A stretch of DNA of 64,000 nucleotides, from contig LR590468.1 in the NCBI GenBank assembly GCA_901472505.1, positions 124,001 through 188,000 on the forward strand. The letters are read 5' to 3'. Below the pieces are notes generated by a model. It saw only the letters and a list, made by a program, of their open reading frames with translations, was not told the DNA's origin and made no database searches. Positions 39,313-47,644 of this stretch are shown piece by piece. The DNA comes from Proteus vulgaris (GTDB lineage Bacteria > Pseudomonadota > Gammaproteobacteria > Enterobacterales > Enterobacteriaceae). The translations under genes and the position numbers were made by a program. Numbering within the stretch: position 1 is the first letter of the stretch; every line of letters starts with the position of its first letter.

Positions 39313-39345
39313 CTGGTAAAACTCTGGTAAAACTCTGGTAAAACG
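39313..39345. repeat. Three 11-bp direct repeats next to the tRNA (possible integrase arm sites)
   Basis: CTGGTAAAACT, CTGGTAAAACT and CTGGTAAAACG are head to tail, 59 bases from the tRNA 3' end. Short direct repeats flanking an attachment core are typical of tyrosine-integrase arm-type binding sites. The role is inferred; the integrase gene is not in the window. Confidence 0.5.
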
Positions 39346-39468
39346 ACGACAAATCATCTCTGAAAATCACCCTTTCTTTAGCTCATAAAACTGCCCTGTT
39401 CTCCTTGCTATTCTATTCGTTACCTTATATAAATTACTGTATAAAAACACAGTTAAATAGGTGATACC

Positions 39469-39720
39469 ATGATTAAACTCGAAATCAATAATGCTGAATA
39501 TATTGCTCAGTTAGAAGAGGCTCGTTTATCTGTAGACAACCCTTATGGTTATCTGTTTATGGATATTATCTTTTCTGATCCAAAGTTTGATGAGAATACA
39601 TTTGAAATGAAGGATGTTAGACGAGAGCCAATGAGAACGTATATGACAGAGGATGTGGCGAGGGATTTGTTTGAGAAATTGGAGGGATATTTTAGAGATA
39701 GTTTCAAAATGAAAAATTAA
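39469..39720 (+). CDS. Hypothetical protein at the prophage end
   Basis: 83 residues, acidic and soluble, no signal peptide or membrane segment (NPYGYLFMDIIFSDPKFDENT, MTEDVARDLFEKLEGYF). AGGTGATACC precedes ATG 39469. It lies between the tRNA and the glycosyltransferases on the plus strand, opposite to the phage structural genes. I recognise no family. Confidence 0.55.
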   Translation: MIKLEINNAEYIAQLEEARLSVDNPYGYLFMDIIFSDPKFDENTFEMKDVRREPMRTYMTEDVARDLFEKLEGYFRDSFKMKN

Positions 39721-39830
39721 GATGACTAGTATATCTAACCTAATATTAAAATTAATACCATTATATCCATTGTCACTTCAATCATATCCTTTTAGAATAA
39801 CCACATAAAAATCATTATATTTTAATAATT

Positions 39831-40586
39831 ATGAAAATATTCGTTATAAACTTACCAAAAGACAAAGAAAGAAAAGAGTCCATTCAACATCAGGCTGATA
39901 AATTTGGGTTAAATGTAGAGTTTATTGAAGCAGTGAATGGAAAAGGTTTATCAGAAGATGAAATCAACATCCTAAGCAAGGACTTCCATCAACATGGTAT
40001 GACTCATGGAGTTCTTGGTTGTTCATTAAGTCATATAAAAATATATGAAAAAATGATAAAAGATAATATAGATATAGCATTAATTCTAGAAGATGATGCC
40101 TTACTGAATGAGAATATTATTGAATCATATAATTTAATTGAAAATTATAATTATAAGAATAAACATAAACCTAATGTATATCTTTTAAGTGTAGTAAATG
40201 AATATATTGATACATTTAAAGCAAAGCTCTCCACCAAATATAATTTAGTTAATGTTATTGATGCAGATTATGCCTATGGATACATGCTCAATATCAAAGC
40301 TGCCAATAATCTTCTAAATTTTTTAACACCAGTTTGGATTGAGGCTGATAAGTGGAGATTTATGAGAGAGCGAGGTGCCATTAACTTAAAAGCGATTATT
40401 CCACATGTGATTGATGTTACCCCTTTATCAGAAGTATCAACATTAGAAAGCGACCGTTCAATAACGCTAGAAAAAAGAATAGCATTCTTTAATGAACAAT
40501 ATAAAAATAGAAGTTTATATGTAAAACTCAGAGCCTTTCTTTGGAGAATTTTTGTTCGTAGCTGGGTTAAACGTATAAAAATATAA
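39831..40586 (+). CDS. Glycosyltransferase family 25 (LPS-type)
   Basis: 251 residues. The GT25 pattern is clear: MKIFVINLPKDKERKESI at the start, GVLGCSLSHIKIYEKMI, and the acidic IALILEDDALL with the metal/sugar-nucleotide EDD motif. The C-terminus has a basic amphipathic segment (AFLWRIFVRSWVKRIKI) that could attach to the membrane. GT25 enzymes usually add galactose or glucose to lipooligosaccharide. Strongly AT-rich, between the tail-fibre gene and the attachment site, so probably prophage-carried surface modification. Cotranscribed with the next glycosyltransferase 34 bases downstream. Confidence 0.8.
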   Translation: MKIFVINLPKDKERKESIQHQADKFGLNVEFIEAVNGKGLSEDEINILSKDFHQHGMTHGVLGCSLSHIKIYEKMIKDNIDIALILEDDALLNENIIESYNLIENYNYKNKHKPNVYLLSVVNEYIDTFKAKLSTKYNLVNVIDADYAYGYMLNIKAANNLLNFLTPVWIEADKWRFMRERGAINLKAIIPHVIDVTPLSEVSTLESDRSITLEKRIAFFNEQYKNRSLYVKLRAFLWRIFVRSWVKRIKI

Positions 40587-40620
40587 TTATTATTGAAACT
40601 ACCTTTGATAAGGAATAATT

Positions 40621-41762
40621 TTGAAAATATTACATGTAATAAATCTACAAGGTTTTGGTGGCGCTGAGCGACTTTTTATTGAGTATATAAAAAATAGCTC
40701 ATTTGATAATGAAATATTGTGCACCAGCAACTACTTAAATAAAAATTTAACTTCAGAACTTGAAGGTTTTAAGATCACTTATGCAAATAAAGTTGCTTCA
40801 ACATCGATAAAATATCCGACTTTTTAAGAAAATTTATTCTTACAAAGAAAATAGAAAAATCCAAGGCTAATAAAACTATCATTTGGGATTTTATACCTAG
40901 ATTATCAAGAAAACCTAAAAATACAGATCTTATCTATTATGATCATGGTTGTTCTTGGCAATATGATATTAATAATAAAACATTAAACTTTTTCCAAATA
41001 CTAGATTCAGCGATTGCAGTTTCTCATGCATCAAAACGTATAATGGAGCTAAGATTTAATCCCAGCATAGAAATAAAAACTGTAATAAATAAATTATCCT
41101 GCAATACAATAAAAAACACCAAAACAATAAAAAATAAAGAAAAAATTGTATTAGGGACAGCATCTAGATTAGTAGGAATAAAAGGTATTGGTATTTCAAT
41201 ACTCACATTAAAAAAATTATTAGATAAACACATAAAAGCAAATTTAATTATCGCAGGAGATGGTGAGCAAAAAGATGATTTGTATAATTTAGCAGTAAAG
41301 CTAGGAATTGAAGAAAACGTAAGCTTCATTGGTTATCAATCCAATATGAGCGATTTCTACTCAAAAATAGATATATATATGAGTACTCCTATTCTAGAAG
41401 CTTTTGGGTTGTCATGTATAGAGGCGCTATCTAATGGCATTCCTGTAATATTTCCTATGTCTAATGGTCAACCTGAAGCAATAAAAGATAAGTATTGTGG
41501 TGTAGGAATTATTCCCGATATAACTACAGAAGAATATTATCAACAAACTGGAATTAAAGCTGATTGTTCATATGATGCTTATGACCCAATCAACGATTGC
41601 TTAACTTCACCTAAATTAATTGATCCAAACAAGTGTGCTACAGCTGTGCAATATGTGATAAATAATTATAGCCAACTAAGTAAAAATTCATTGAAGTGGT
41701 CAAAAGAAACTATGAATTATGATTTATTTATAAAAGAATTTGAACTAGCCATTTTAAAGTAA
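40621..41762 (+). pseudogene. Glycosyltransferase family 4, one frameshift
   Basis: Starts at TTG 40621 with AAGGA eight bases upstream (MKILHVINLQGFGGAERL, the GT-B N-terminal glycine loop). The frame breaks near 40798-40806, where one base is missing. Corrected, it runs 380 residues through DLIYYDHGCSW, VLGTASRLVGIKGI, IIAGDGEQKDDL, VSFIGYQSNMSDFY and the GT4 E-x7-E motif LEAFGLSCIEALSNGIPVI. It retains a retaining-type sugar transferase fold and probably acts with the GT25 gene on a surface polysaccharide. Confidence 0.75.
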
Positions 41763-41768
41763 AAAAAT

Positions 41769-41797
41769 TAAGGCAGATAAATATAATATCTGCCTTA
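41769..41797. terminator. Bidirectional terminator between cargo and tail-fibre genes
   Basis: TAAGGCAGATA / TATCTGCCTTA perfect 11-bp stem with a 7-base AT loop, between the convergent GT4 gene (ends 41762) and the tail-fibre gene (ends 41811). A-run on the left serves the minus strand. Confidence 0.75.
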
Positions 41798-41810
41798 TTA
41801 AATATATATA

Positions 41811-43143
41811 TTAATACCCAATCGCTAAATAAAAACAATCTATATAACCAGCATTACCCGTTAATGTAAACCCTGTTTTAGAACGATTAGTAGTACCTAA
41901 CATTGCATATCCTTCTGCCGCAGTAACCATAATAGCTAATACCGCATTAGGAAAAGGCGTTGCAAATTTAAAATCTAATGATTGTCCTGCACTCCATTTT
42001 AATCGATTCCATTGTTGCATTATTCCAGTATCACCACATTTCCACCAACCAGATTGAGCCTTACTTGCAGTATTCTTAGCGCCATAATTTCCAGCTGGTG
42101 CATAATTCCCTTTAGGCTGATACTTACCATCTGATTCTGATTTTGAATAACTGTAACCAGAAGCTTGATAACTGCCTTTAGGCTGATATTTACCATCAGA
42201 CTCTGCCTTTGTATACGAAGCACCTAACTAATGCATAATTACCCGCTGGTTGGTAATTTCCTTTGCCTTGATAACGCTCGTCACTTTCTGCTTTTGTATA
42301 GCTACTTCCAGCCGTTGCATAACTCCCTTTAGCTTGATATCGACCATCCGATTCCGTCTTCGTATATGAAGCACCGGCTAATGCATAATTACCTTTAGGT
42401 TGATAATTTCCCTTAGGTTGAAAAGCATCTGTAGAGGCTTTCTGGCTCATAACGTGCTCGGTTGATGGACCAATACCTTGAGATATTCTTGATTTGTCTA
42501 ATTTATTATTAAGTCCACTATTTAGCGCTGTATTGGTCGCATAATCGCCTGACGGTTGGTAACTCCCTTTCGCTTGATATCGACCATCACTTTCCGTTTT
42601 AGTGTAACTATCCCCTTTGTTTGCGTAGTTCCCTGCTGGCGCATAATTACCCTTTGGCTGATATTTGGTGTCGGTTTCTGCCTTTGAATAGCTGTAACCG
42701 GATGGTGTGTAATTGCCTAACGGTTGAAAACGTTGATCTGATTCTGTTTTAGAATAAGCGCCTACATCACCTGCTGTGACATCGGCTTTTAACTCTGCCC
42801 ATGCATTGCCGGCAACCGGCTCAATATTGTTATTCTCAACTTTAGACTGCCAGACTTTATTTTTATGATAGACAATAGCGCGTATTGCATACGGCTGACC
42901 GGCTTCAGCCCATTTTGGAAAACCAAATAACTGAATTTCACCAATGGCTTCCGTGATATCGTGAAATATCCCGTTCATTTTTTCACGTTCGATATCTTTA
43001 GCAGCAGGATCTGTGACTTGGTCACGTTCATAATCGTAACCATAGCCTTGTGTATAGGAAACAGAACCGTCTGGTTGGATTTCTACGGGTATAGAAGCCT
43101 TATCCCCTTGTGTTGCAAAGGGGGTTTTAAAAATAGTTGTCAT
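41811..43143 (-). pseudogene. Prophage tail fibre, repeat-rich, one frameshift
   Basis: Receptor-binding fibre of the contractile tail. The N-terminal baseplate-anchoring part (MTTIFKTPFATQGDKASIPV) is followed by at least seven copies of a YTKTESDGRYQAKGSY-like unit, then a C-terminal gp53-like tip (SLDFKFATPFPNAVLAIMV, ending CFYLAIGY). At 42225-42228 one extra base shifts the frame: the repeat reads TTAG where its copies have CCG. Corrected length is 443 residues. The highly similar DNA repeats could recombine and vary fibre length. No tail-fibre assembly gene follows. Confidence 0.8.
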
Positions 43144-43148
43144 AGAAA

Positions 43149-43805
43149 TTATGCTCCGAAGTTACTGCCTAAGAAGTTTTTACGATGCTGACCAACGCCA
43201 AAGGCTTTTTTGGTCACAATGCGATATTTGACGCCAACGCCAGAAGGACGTGGCATTAAGTCGAAATTTTCGAGAAGAACACGTAGGCGTTCGTCAGGGT
43301 TGAAGTTAAAAACGTAATACATATAAGTCATGTCTAGCGGATCAAGGACAAAGACTTTGCTGTCATCACGCCAAAAGAAACGTTTTAAAAACTCGTTAAT
43401 ATTGGTGACCGTGGGGCTTTGTGTCAGATTAAAATAGCGCATTCGTACTAACATGCGTTTTTGATCAACAGTCAGTGACAAGGTGTAATCCGCATTACGT
43501 CGGAAATTGGATTTAAAATTGGCTTTCTTTTTGCCAAAACCAAACCCGACTTTATTTTTGTCGCTCGGTGGAATATCAATACCTAAGGGTACATCCAGAA
43601 TACGTGACCAAATCGACAACCCAAAGTCATTCGCCGTATTGATATTAAACACATCTCGGTACCAGTTTTGCCAAAATGACACCATCGACTTTTCAAAATG
43701 AGAGGCTTTAAAACTGGCGAGTTTCTTTAAATTCTCTGCATCTTCATACTGCCAGAGGATCGCTTTTAATAGGTCTGAATGGAACTCAAATTGTTGAACG
43801 TTCAT
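43149..43805 (-). CDS. DUF2612 baseplate protein
   Basis: 218 residues, matching phage DUF2612 proteins (LLKAILWQYEDAENLKKL, FGLSIWSRILDVPLGI, MRYFNLTQSPTVTNINEFL, YYVFNFNPDERLRVLLENFDL). It overlaps the baseplate J gene by 4 bases and precedes the fibre gene, the position of gpI-like baseplate wedge or fibre connectors. Confidence 0.8.
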   Translation of the reverse strand: MNVQQFEFHSDLLKAILWQYEDAENLKKLASFKASHFEKSMVSFWQNWYRDVFNINTANDFGLSIWSRILDVPLGIDIPPSDKNKVGFGFGKKKANFKSNFRRNADYTLSLTVDQKRMLVRMRYFNLTQSPTVTNINEFLKRFFWRDDSKVFVLDPLDMTYMYYVFNFNPDERLRVLLENFDLMPRPSGVGVKYRIVTKKAFGVGQHRKNFLGSNFGA

Positions 43806-44989
43806 ACAATCACCACTTGCACAGCACCTCGTTGCAAGCGTGCGATTTGATTAATGGCAATCGGAATTAATGCAACATTCCATACTTTCCCGTCCAGTGA
43901 CAATTCAACTTTAGTCACGAACAGACGAGGCTCAACAGTATTTACCGCTGAAGCTATCTCAAAAGGCGATACTTCACGTCCAACAATCAAACCGTTATCG
44001 CCGTCCAGATCTCCACGCGTCCATTGTTCTATGGCGCTGGGGATAATAGTTTGCGCATCAACGGCTGATTTTTTAACGGTCACTCGACAAAAAACGGTGA
44101 TCTCCTTAGGGCGTGAAAATTTCACTTTATATTCTTGTCCACTTACCGGCTCTACAACACCGATTTCAATCTCTCCATTAAAAGCCGATCCAATAGTTTT
44201 TGTTCTCAGCAATGATTTAGCAATTTCGTTACTGTCGCCCCCTTCAACACAAATGTAAATGCTGTGAGGCAACAGAGAAATTCCATCAATAGTGAGCACC
44301 GAATCGGTGTAGTTCTCGCGAAAAGAAAGCGAGTTAACGCCCTCTAATTCATACAGTGAAGAGGTGATCGCTTCTGCGACACTGACGGTATTTTTAGCCA
44401 GTGTTTGCTTACGTCGTCGTCTTGCTTTGATATCAGATTCAGCATAACGACCAACAACCGCATGAGTGGGGTTATTGACTTTCTCCCAACCTAATACTGA
44501 GCTAGCAACAGAATTCAGTTGGCCGGCACCGCATTCAACAGGGCCATATTCAACCGCCCTCATATCCCCTGTTGCTTTGCCAGTATTATCAATAATCAAG
44601 GGTGAAACTGTTTCGAACATGGCACCGGCAACACTGGATGCTAATGAGCCCTTGGGAATAATCGTGCCGGGTACGCCACTAAATTCAACGCTGGAAAGAT
44701 AAGAACGAGTGGCATTAATGCGTTGGCCACCCATTAGGGCCCATATTGCATCAAGAAAAACACCACCAGCAATATCGGGATTGATTTGATTTGCTAACTC
44801 GGCATTATTCCTCACCATTGCATCACGGTTTTCAACTTCCATCGTCGCCAATGCCCCTTGTGGTGTCTCAGGGGCAAGGTTAATCGATTGACCAAACACC
44901 GCACGAAACTCGCTTTCGACTTCATCACGTATTGTGGCCGTGTCGGGAAGAATAACGCCTTTATTATTAATATAACGATAATCAGCCAT
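43802..44989 (-). CDS. Baseplate J-like protein
   Basis: 395-residue wedge protein of the contractile-tail baseplate (gpJ/gp47 family). Visible hallmarks are the N-terminal RDEVESEFRAVFGQSINLAPETPQG, the middle YLSSVEFSGVPGTIIPKGS and ESDIKARRRRKQTL. The 8-base overlap with the upstream gp46-like gene indicates translational coupling. Typical length and intact. Confidence 0.88.
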   Translation of the reverse strand: MADYRYINNKGVILPDTATIRDEVESEFRAVFGQSINLAPETPQGALATMEVENRDAMVRNNAELANQINPDIAGGVFLDAIWALMGGQRINATRSYLSSVEFSGVPGTIIPKGSLASSVAGAMFETVSPLIIDNTGKATGDMRAVEYGPVECGAGQLNSVASSVLGWEKVNNPTHAVVGRYAESDIKARRRRKQTLAKNTVSVAEAITSSLYELEGVNSLSFRENYTDSVLTIDGISLLPHSIYICVEGGDSNEIAKSLLRTKTIGSAFNGEIEIGVVEPVSGQEYKVKFSRPKEITVFCRVTVKKSAVDAQTIIPSAIEQWTRGDLDGDNGLIVGREVSPFEIASAVNTVEPRLFVTKVELSLDGKVWNVALIPIAINQIARLQRGAVQVVIV

Positions 44990-45326
44990 TCAATGTAAAC
45001 CCTCCGTATATCGTGCGAATTGTCGCTTGGTACTTCAATTCACCGTTCTCGACTGTGGCGCTAAAATGGGTCACTTCAACCACCTCTTCAATTTCGCTCA
45101 TACGTTGTCTAAATGCCGTTTCAAACATCGGGATATCAGCTTGGCGACCAAAGGTTGTTGGCCAGAACGGAATGCCTTTATCTTTTTTATGTAACATTTC
45201 ACCACGAACCGCTTTAGCAAAATGCTGACAAAGGTTTTTAACCGCATCGTCTTTTTCACTGAATTGGAGGTTTCCATCAGGGCCGATAAAGAGATCATTA
45301 TTTTTATCGATTGAAAATGTTCTCAT
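44982..45326 (-). CDS. Baseplate wedge protein, gp46/gp25-like
   Basis: 114 residues with the lysozyme-like gp25/W fold signature: FIGPDGNLQFSEKDDAVKNL, GEMLHKKDKGIPFWPTTFG, FRQRMSEIEEVVEVTHFSA, TIRTIYGGFTLNG. It forms the wedge core that contacts the sheath. Between the spike and J genes, the usual order. Confidence 0.85.
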   Translation of the reverse strand: MRTFSIDKNNDLFIGPDGNLQFSEKDDAVKNLCQHFAKAVRGEMLHKKDKGIPFWPTTFGRQADIPMFETAFRQRMSEIEEVVEVTHFSATVENGELKYQATIRTIYGGFTLNG

Positions 45327-46015
45327 AGAGGCGCTCCTGAATTTCCATGACCGGTCTCAACACCACTGTGTTGATGCGTAGAACCGATATCTTTTCCGTT
45401 ATGTTTCATCGTGCCACCGTTTGATTCACTGTTACCGTTTACGCCATGATTACCATTTACCGTCACGTTACCGTTAAACTCATTTTCTGGTGCGTTAGAA
45501 ATGAATTTAGGCGCATCTAAAACCGCTTTATCTTTATGTAATGAAAAACAAACCGAACCGTCCATTGATTGAATGACTAAGGCATCAATATTCTTTCCAT
45601 CAATCACCCATCCTTTGATGGTGTCGGGGAAAAACATTGCATCACTAAATGAATGGAGGCGTGCGGTATTAGGTTGGTCTTCAAGCCCTCCACGTTGAAA
45701 TATCAGGCTAATATCACGGTCATTGGCTTTTATCCAACCGAAATCACCCGGCTTAATCGGTGCGCGAATAAAGAAACCACCTCCCCCAAATCTAAAAACG
45801 GGAATGTTGGCCAATGGTGCTCGCCCGACTGTTCCCCCTTCAGTTGTTACCATCATCACCAGTGGTTTGATAACAGCACGATTGGTTTTATCGTCATAAC
45901 TGACCACTGTTGCAGGGAGCATGTCCTCTGTATTCATCATCAGGTTACGAAATGCAGACGAGAGCGCACCGGCAAGCGAACCATCGCTAGCAATATCTGT
46001 ATTGGGTTTATTCAT
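45323..46015 (-). CDS. Baseplate spike protein (gp45/gp138-like)
   Basis: 230 residues: an OB-fold N-domain (MLPATVVSYDDKTNRAVIKP, IKPGDFGWIKANDRDIS), then a repetitive beta-helix (NGNVTVNGNHGVNGNSESNG) and a C-terminal tip STHQHSGVETGHGNSGAPL. The H-x-H tip resembles iron-binding membrane-piercing spikes of P2 gpV type. Central spike of the contractile tail. Confidence 0.83.
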   Translation of the reverse strand: MNKPNTDIASDGSLAGALSSAFRNLMMNTEDMLPATVVSYDDKTNRAVIKPLVMMVTTEGGTVGRAPLANIPVFRFGGGGFFIRAPIKPGDFGWIKANDRDISLIFQRGGLEDQPNTARLHSFSDAMFFPDTIKGWVIDGKNIDALVIQSMDGSVCFSLHKDKAVLDAPKFISNAPENEFNGNVTVNGNHGVNGNSESNGGTMKHNGKDIGSTHQHSGVETGHGNSGAPL

Positions 46016-46017
46016 GG

Positions 46018-46835
46018 TTATGCTCGTTTACAGGTAGCCTGATAAAAGAAAGGATCATCATGTGACGCAACATCAAATTTCAGTTGTTCAATAATATAGT
46101 CACCATTAAGTGCGGAATTAAATTTACTCTCAAGTCGTAGCATCCCTCCTAGTTCTGAGGCGCCATCAATTAAGTAGGTAACGGACAACCCTTTTCAGTG
46201 GCTTTGGGTATACCTACCATGCCTGATTTCATGCTAAGAATGCGCAAGCGCCCTTTTAAGGCTTGGTTATCATCTTTGACAAACAACGTATCATCATCAA
46301 TAAAGGCTTTAACGTTTCCCGCTTCCTGCAATCGTTGTACTTGCTGTAACGCTGAACCGCAAAAATACCAATTAGCAATATTTTTATCGGTAGCTTGAAA
46401 GTCCAATCTAACCTTGCAATCCTTCGCCACCGATGAAGCGATCTCGCTCATTTTCTGCATGGCGCTACCACTGGAAGAAACAATATCACCTGAGCTGGCG
46501 TTATTGGTTTTAGCCTTAATGGTTAGCGTGACATCAGGAGGCGAGGCAATTTCTGCACTGACAATATCCCCGGTAAAGATACGAAATAATCCCGTATTGA
46601 CGCGCCCTACTTCAAGGTAAAGACGGCGAGTTTGTTTGCCCTTATGATAAGGGCTGGTTTCAGTGAGAAGATAATCTCGAGTGTGGGCGTTTAATCCATC
46701 AATGCTAACTGTGCATTCATTTTGTAAGGGGTTTGCGTACTTGGTGCCGTTAGCTTTAATACGCAATCCTTCATACCACTGCAGTCGTTCTGCAACTTCA
46801 ATTCCCACCCGTATTCGTCGTAAGTCCATCATCAC
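46018..46835 (-). pseudogene. Baseplate hub protein (gpD-like), one frameshift
   Basis: Ring protein that joins the tube to the spike. MMMDLRRIRVGIEVAERLQWYEG, GRVNTGLFRIFTGDIVSAEIASPPDVTLTIKAKT and DKNIANWYFCGSALQQVQRL fit phage hub proteins of this module. At the C3 run 46189-46191 (plus strand) one base is missing; adding it continues GLSVTYLIDGASELGGMLRLE and ends ATCKRA at 46018, 272 residues. The stop lies two bases from the spike gene's start, supporting the corrected end. Confidence 0.75.
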
Positions 46836-47115
46836 TCCAAATAATTAATGATTGGGTTCTATCAAATGATTCATACCAGGGCAGATCATCATTTTCTGTT
46901 ATAAACGCTAAATTTGTACCATCAGTCAGGTAGCGATAAGGAATGATAGGTGTGTTTGCCACCGCACGCATTCCCACTGCGATAACCTCACTTTCTCGTT
47001 CAATATCAAGATACATCGCATGGCGACTGGCTTTTATTGTTAGCGTCCAATTAACTCCTTCTAAATTGACGGATAAGCGTTGGTTTGGAATAGCTTTTAA
47101 AGGTATGACTTTCAT
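46798..47115 (-). CDS. Phage baseplate plug family protein
   Basis: 105 residues (MKVIPLKAIPNQRLSVNLEG, WTLTIKASRHAMYLDIER, GMRAVANTPIIPYRY, DGTNLAFITENDDLPWYESF). The pattern matches small baseplate 'plug' proteins of myovirus prophages. I chose ATG 47115, with GGAG upstream and overlapping the previous stop (TAATGA). It overlaps the hub gene by 38 bases. Confidence 0.75.
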   Translation of the reverse strand: MKVIPLKAIPNQRLSVNLEGVNWTLTIKASRHAMYLDIERESEVIAVGMRAVANTPIIPYRYLTDGTNLAFITENDDLPWYESFDRTQSLIIWSDDGLTTNTGGN

Positions 47116-47643
47116 TAGAAGCTCCAATCACCATCTGCGATACGTGTTGCGAACGAACCTTTTTTCTTAGTCTCAGTATCCGCGTCTTTAGTTTGTACAT
47201 TTCCTCGATTTACCGTTGATGACTGCGTTGGCTTTTGTGTAGATCGAGGCGGTAATTCTCCGTATTCAGGCTCAACAGTACGCCACTCAACAAACCGTAG
47301 TGGCAATTTTATGGCATCAATCATGTCGGGTATTTCATCATGATTAAAACCCGTCCAATAACATGGGCTGATAGGTTTTTACTCGAGTTTGAATACCAAC
47401 CAGTTTGTGTTCATCAAAAACTTGTTGCATCGATGAAAAGATGTTTTTCATCTCTCCCGTTAACACCAAATCCATACCAATCTCAACGGGGTTAATGATC
47501 ACATGATCACTGCGAGTTTCACCACTTTCAACTTGAAATTGCGTCGCCTTATGTTCATCTCTCACATTAACTTGAATCGGACTCACACTATCAAACAGTG
47601 TAGAAAACGACTCTAAATCAAAGATTTTGACTTCTGTAAGCAC
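47115..47643 (-). pseudogene. Phage tail/baseplate protein split by one frameshift
   Basis: Two adjacent frames (47643-47344 and 47324-47115) belong together. Removing one base from the A4 run at 47346-47349 (plus strand) joins MLLDGF to NHDEIPDMIDAIKLPLRFVE and yields 175 residues ending GSFATRIADGDWSF. GTG 47643 with GGGAGG five bases upstream is the best start. It lies between the tape measure and the baseplate plug, a site for tail-tip proteins. Exact role not recognised. Confidence 0.65.
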
Positions 47644-47644
47644 T

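Noticed and set aside
39313..39345. CRISPR-like array from the three 11-bp repeats
   Set aside because: Repeats are directly adjacent with no spacers and too short.
42020..42223. 67-codon minus-strand frame within the tail fibre
   Set aside because: It is an out-of-frame shadow; the fibre repeats continue in another frame after a one-base shift at about 42226.
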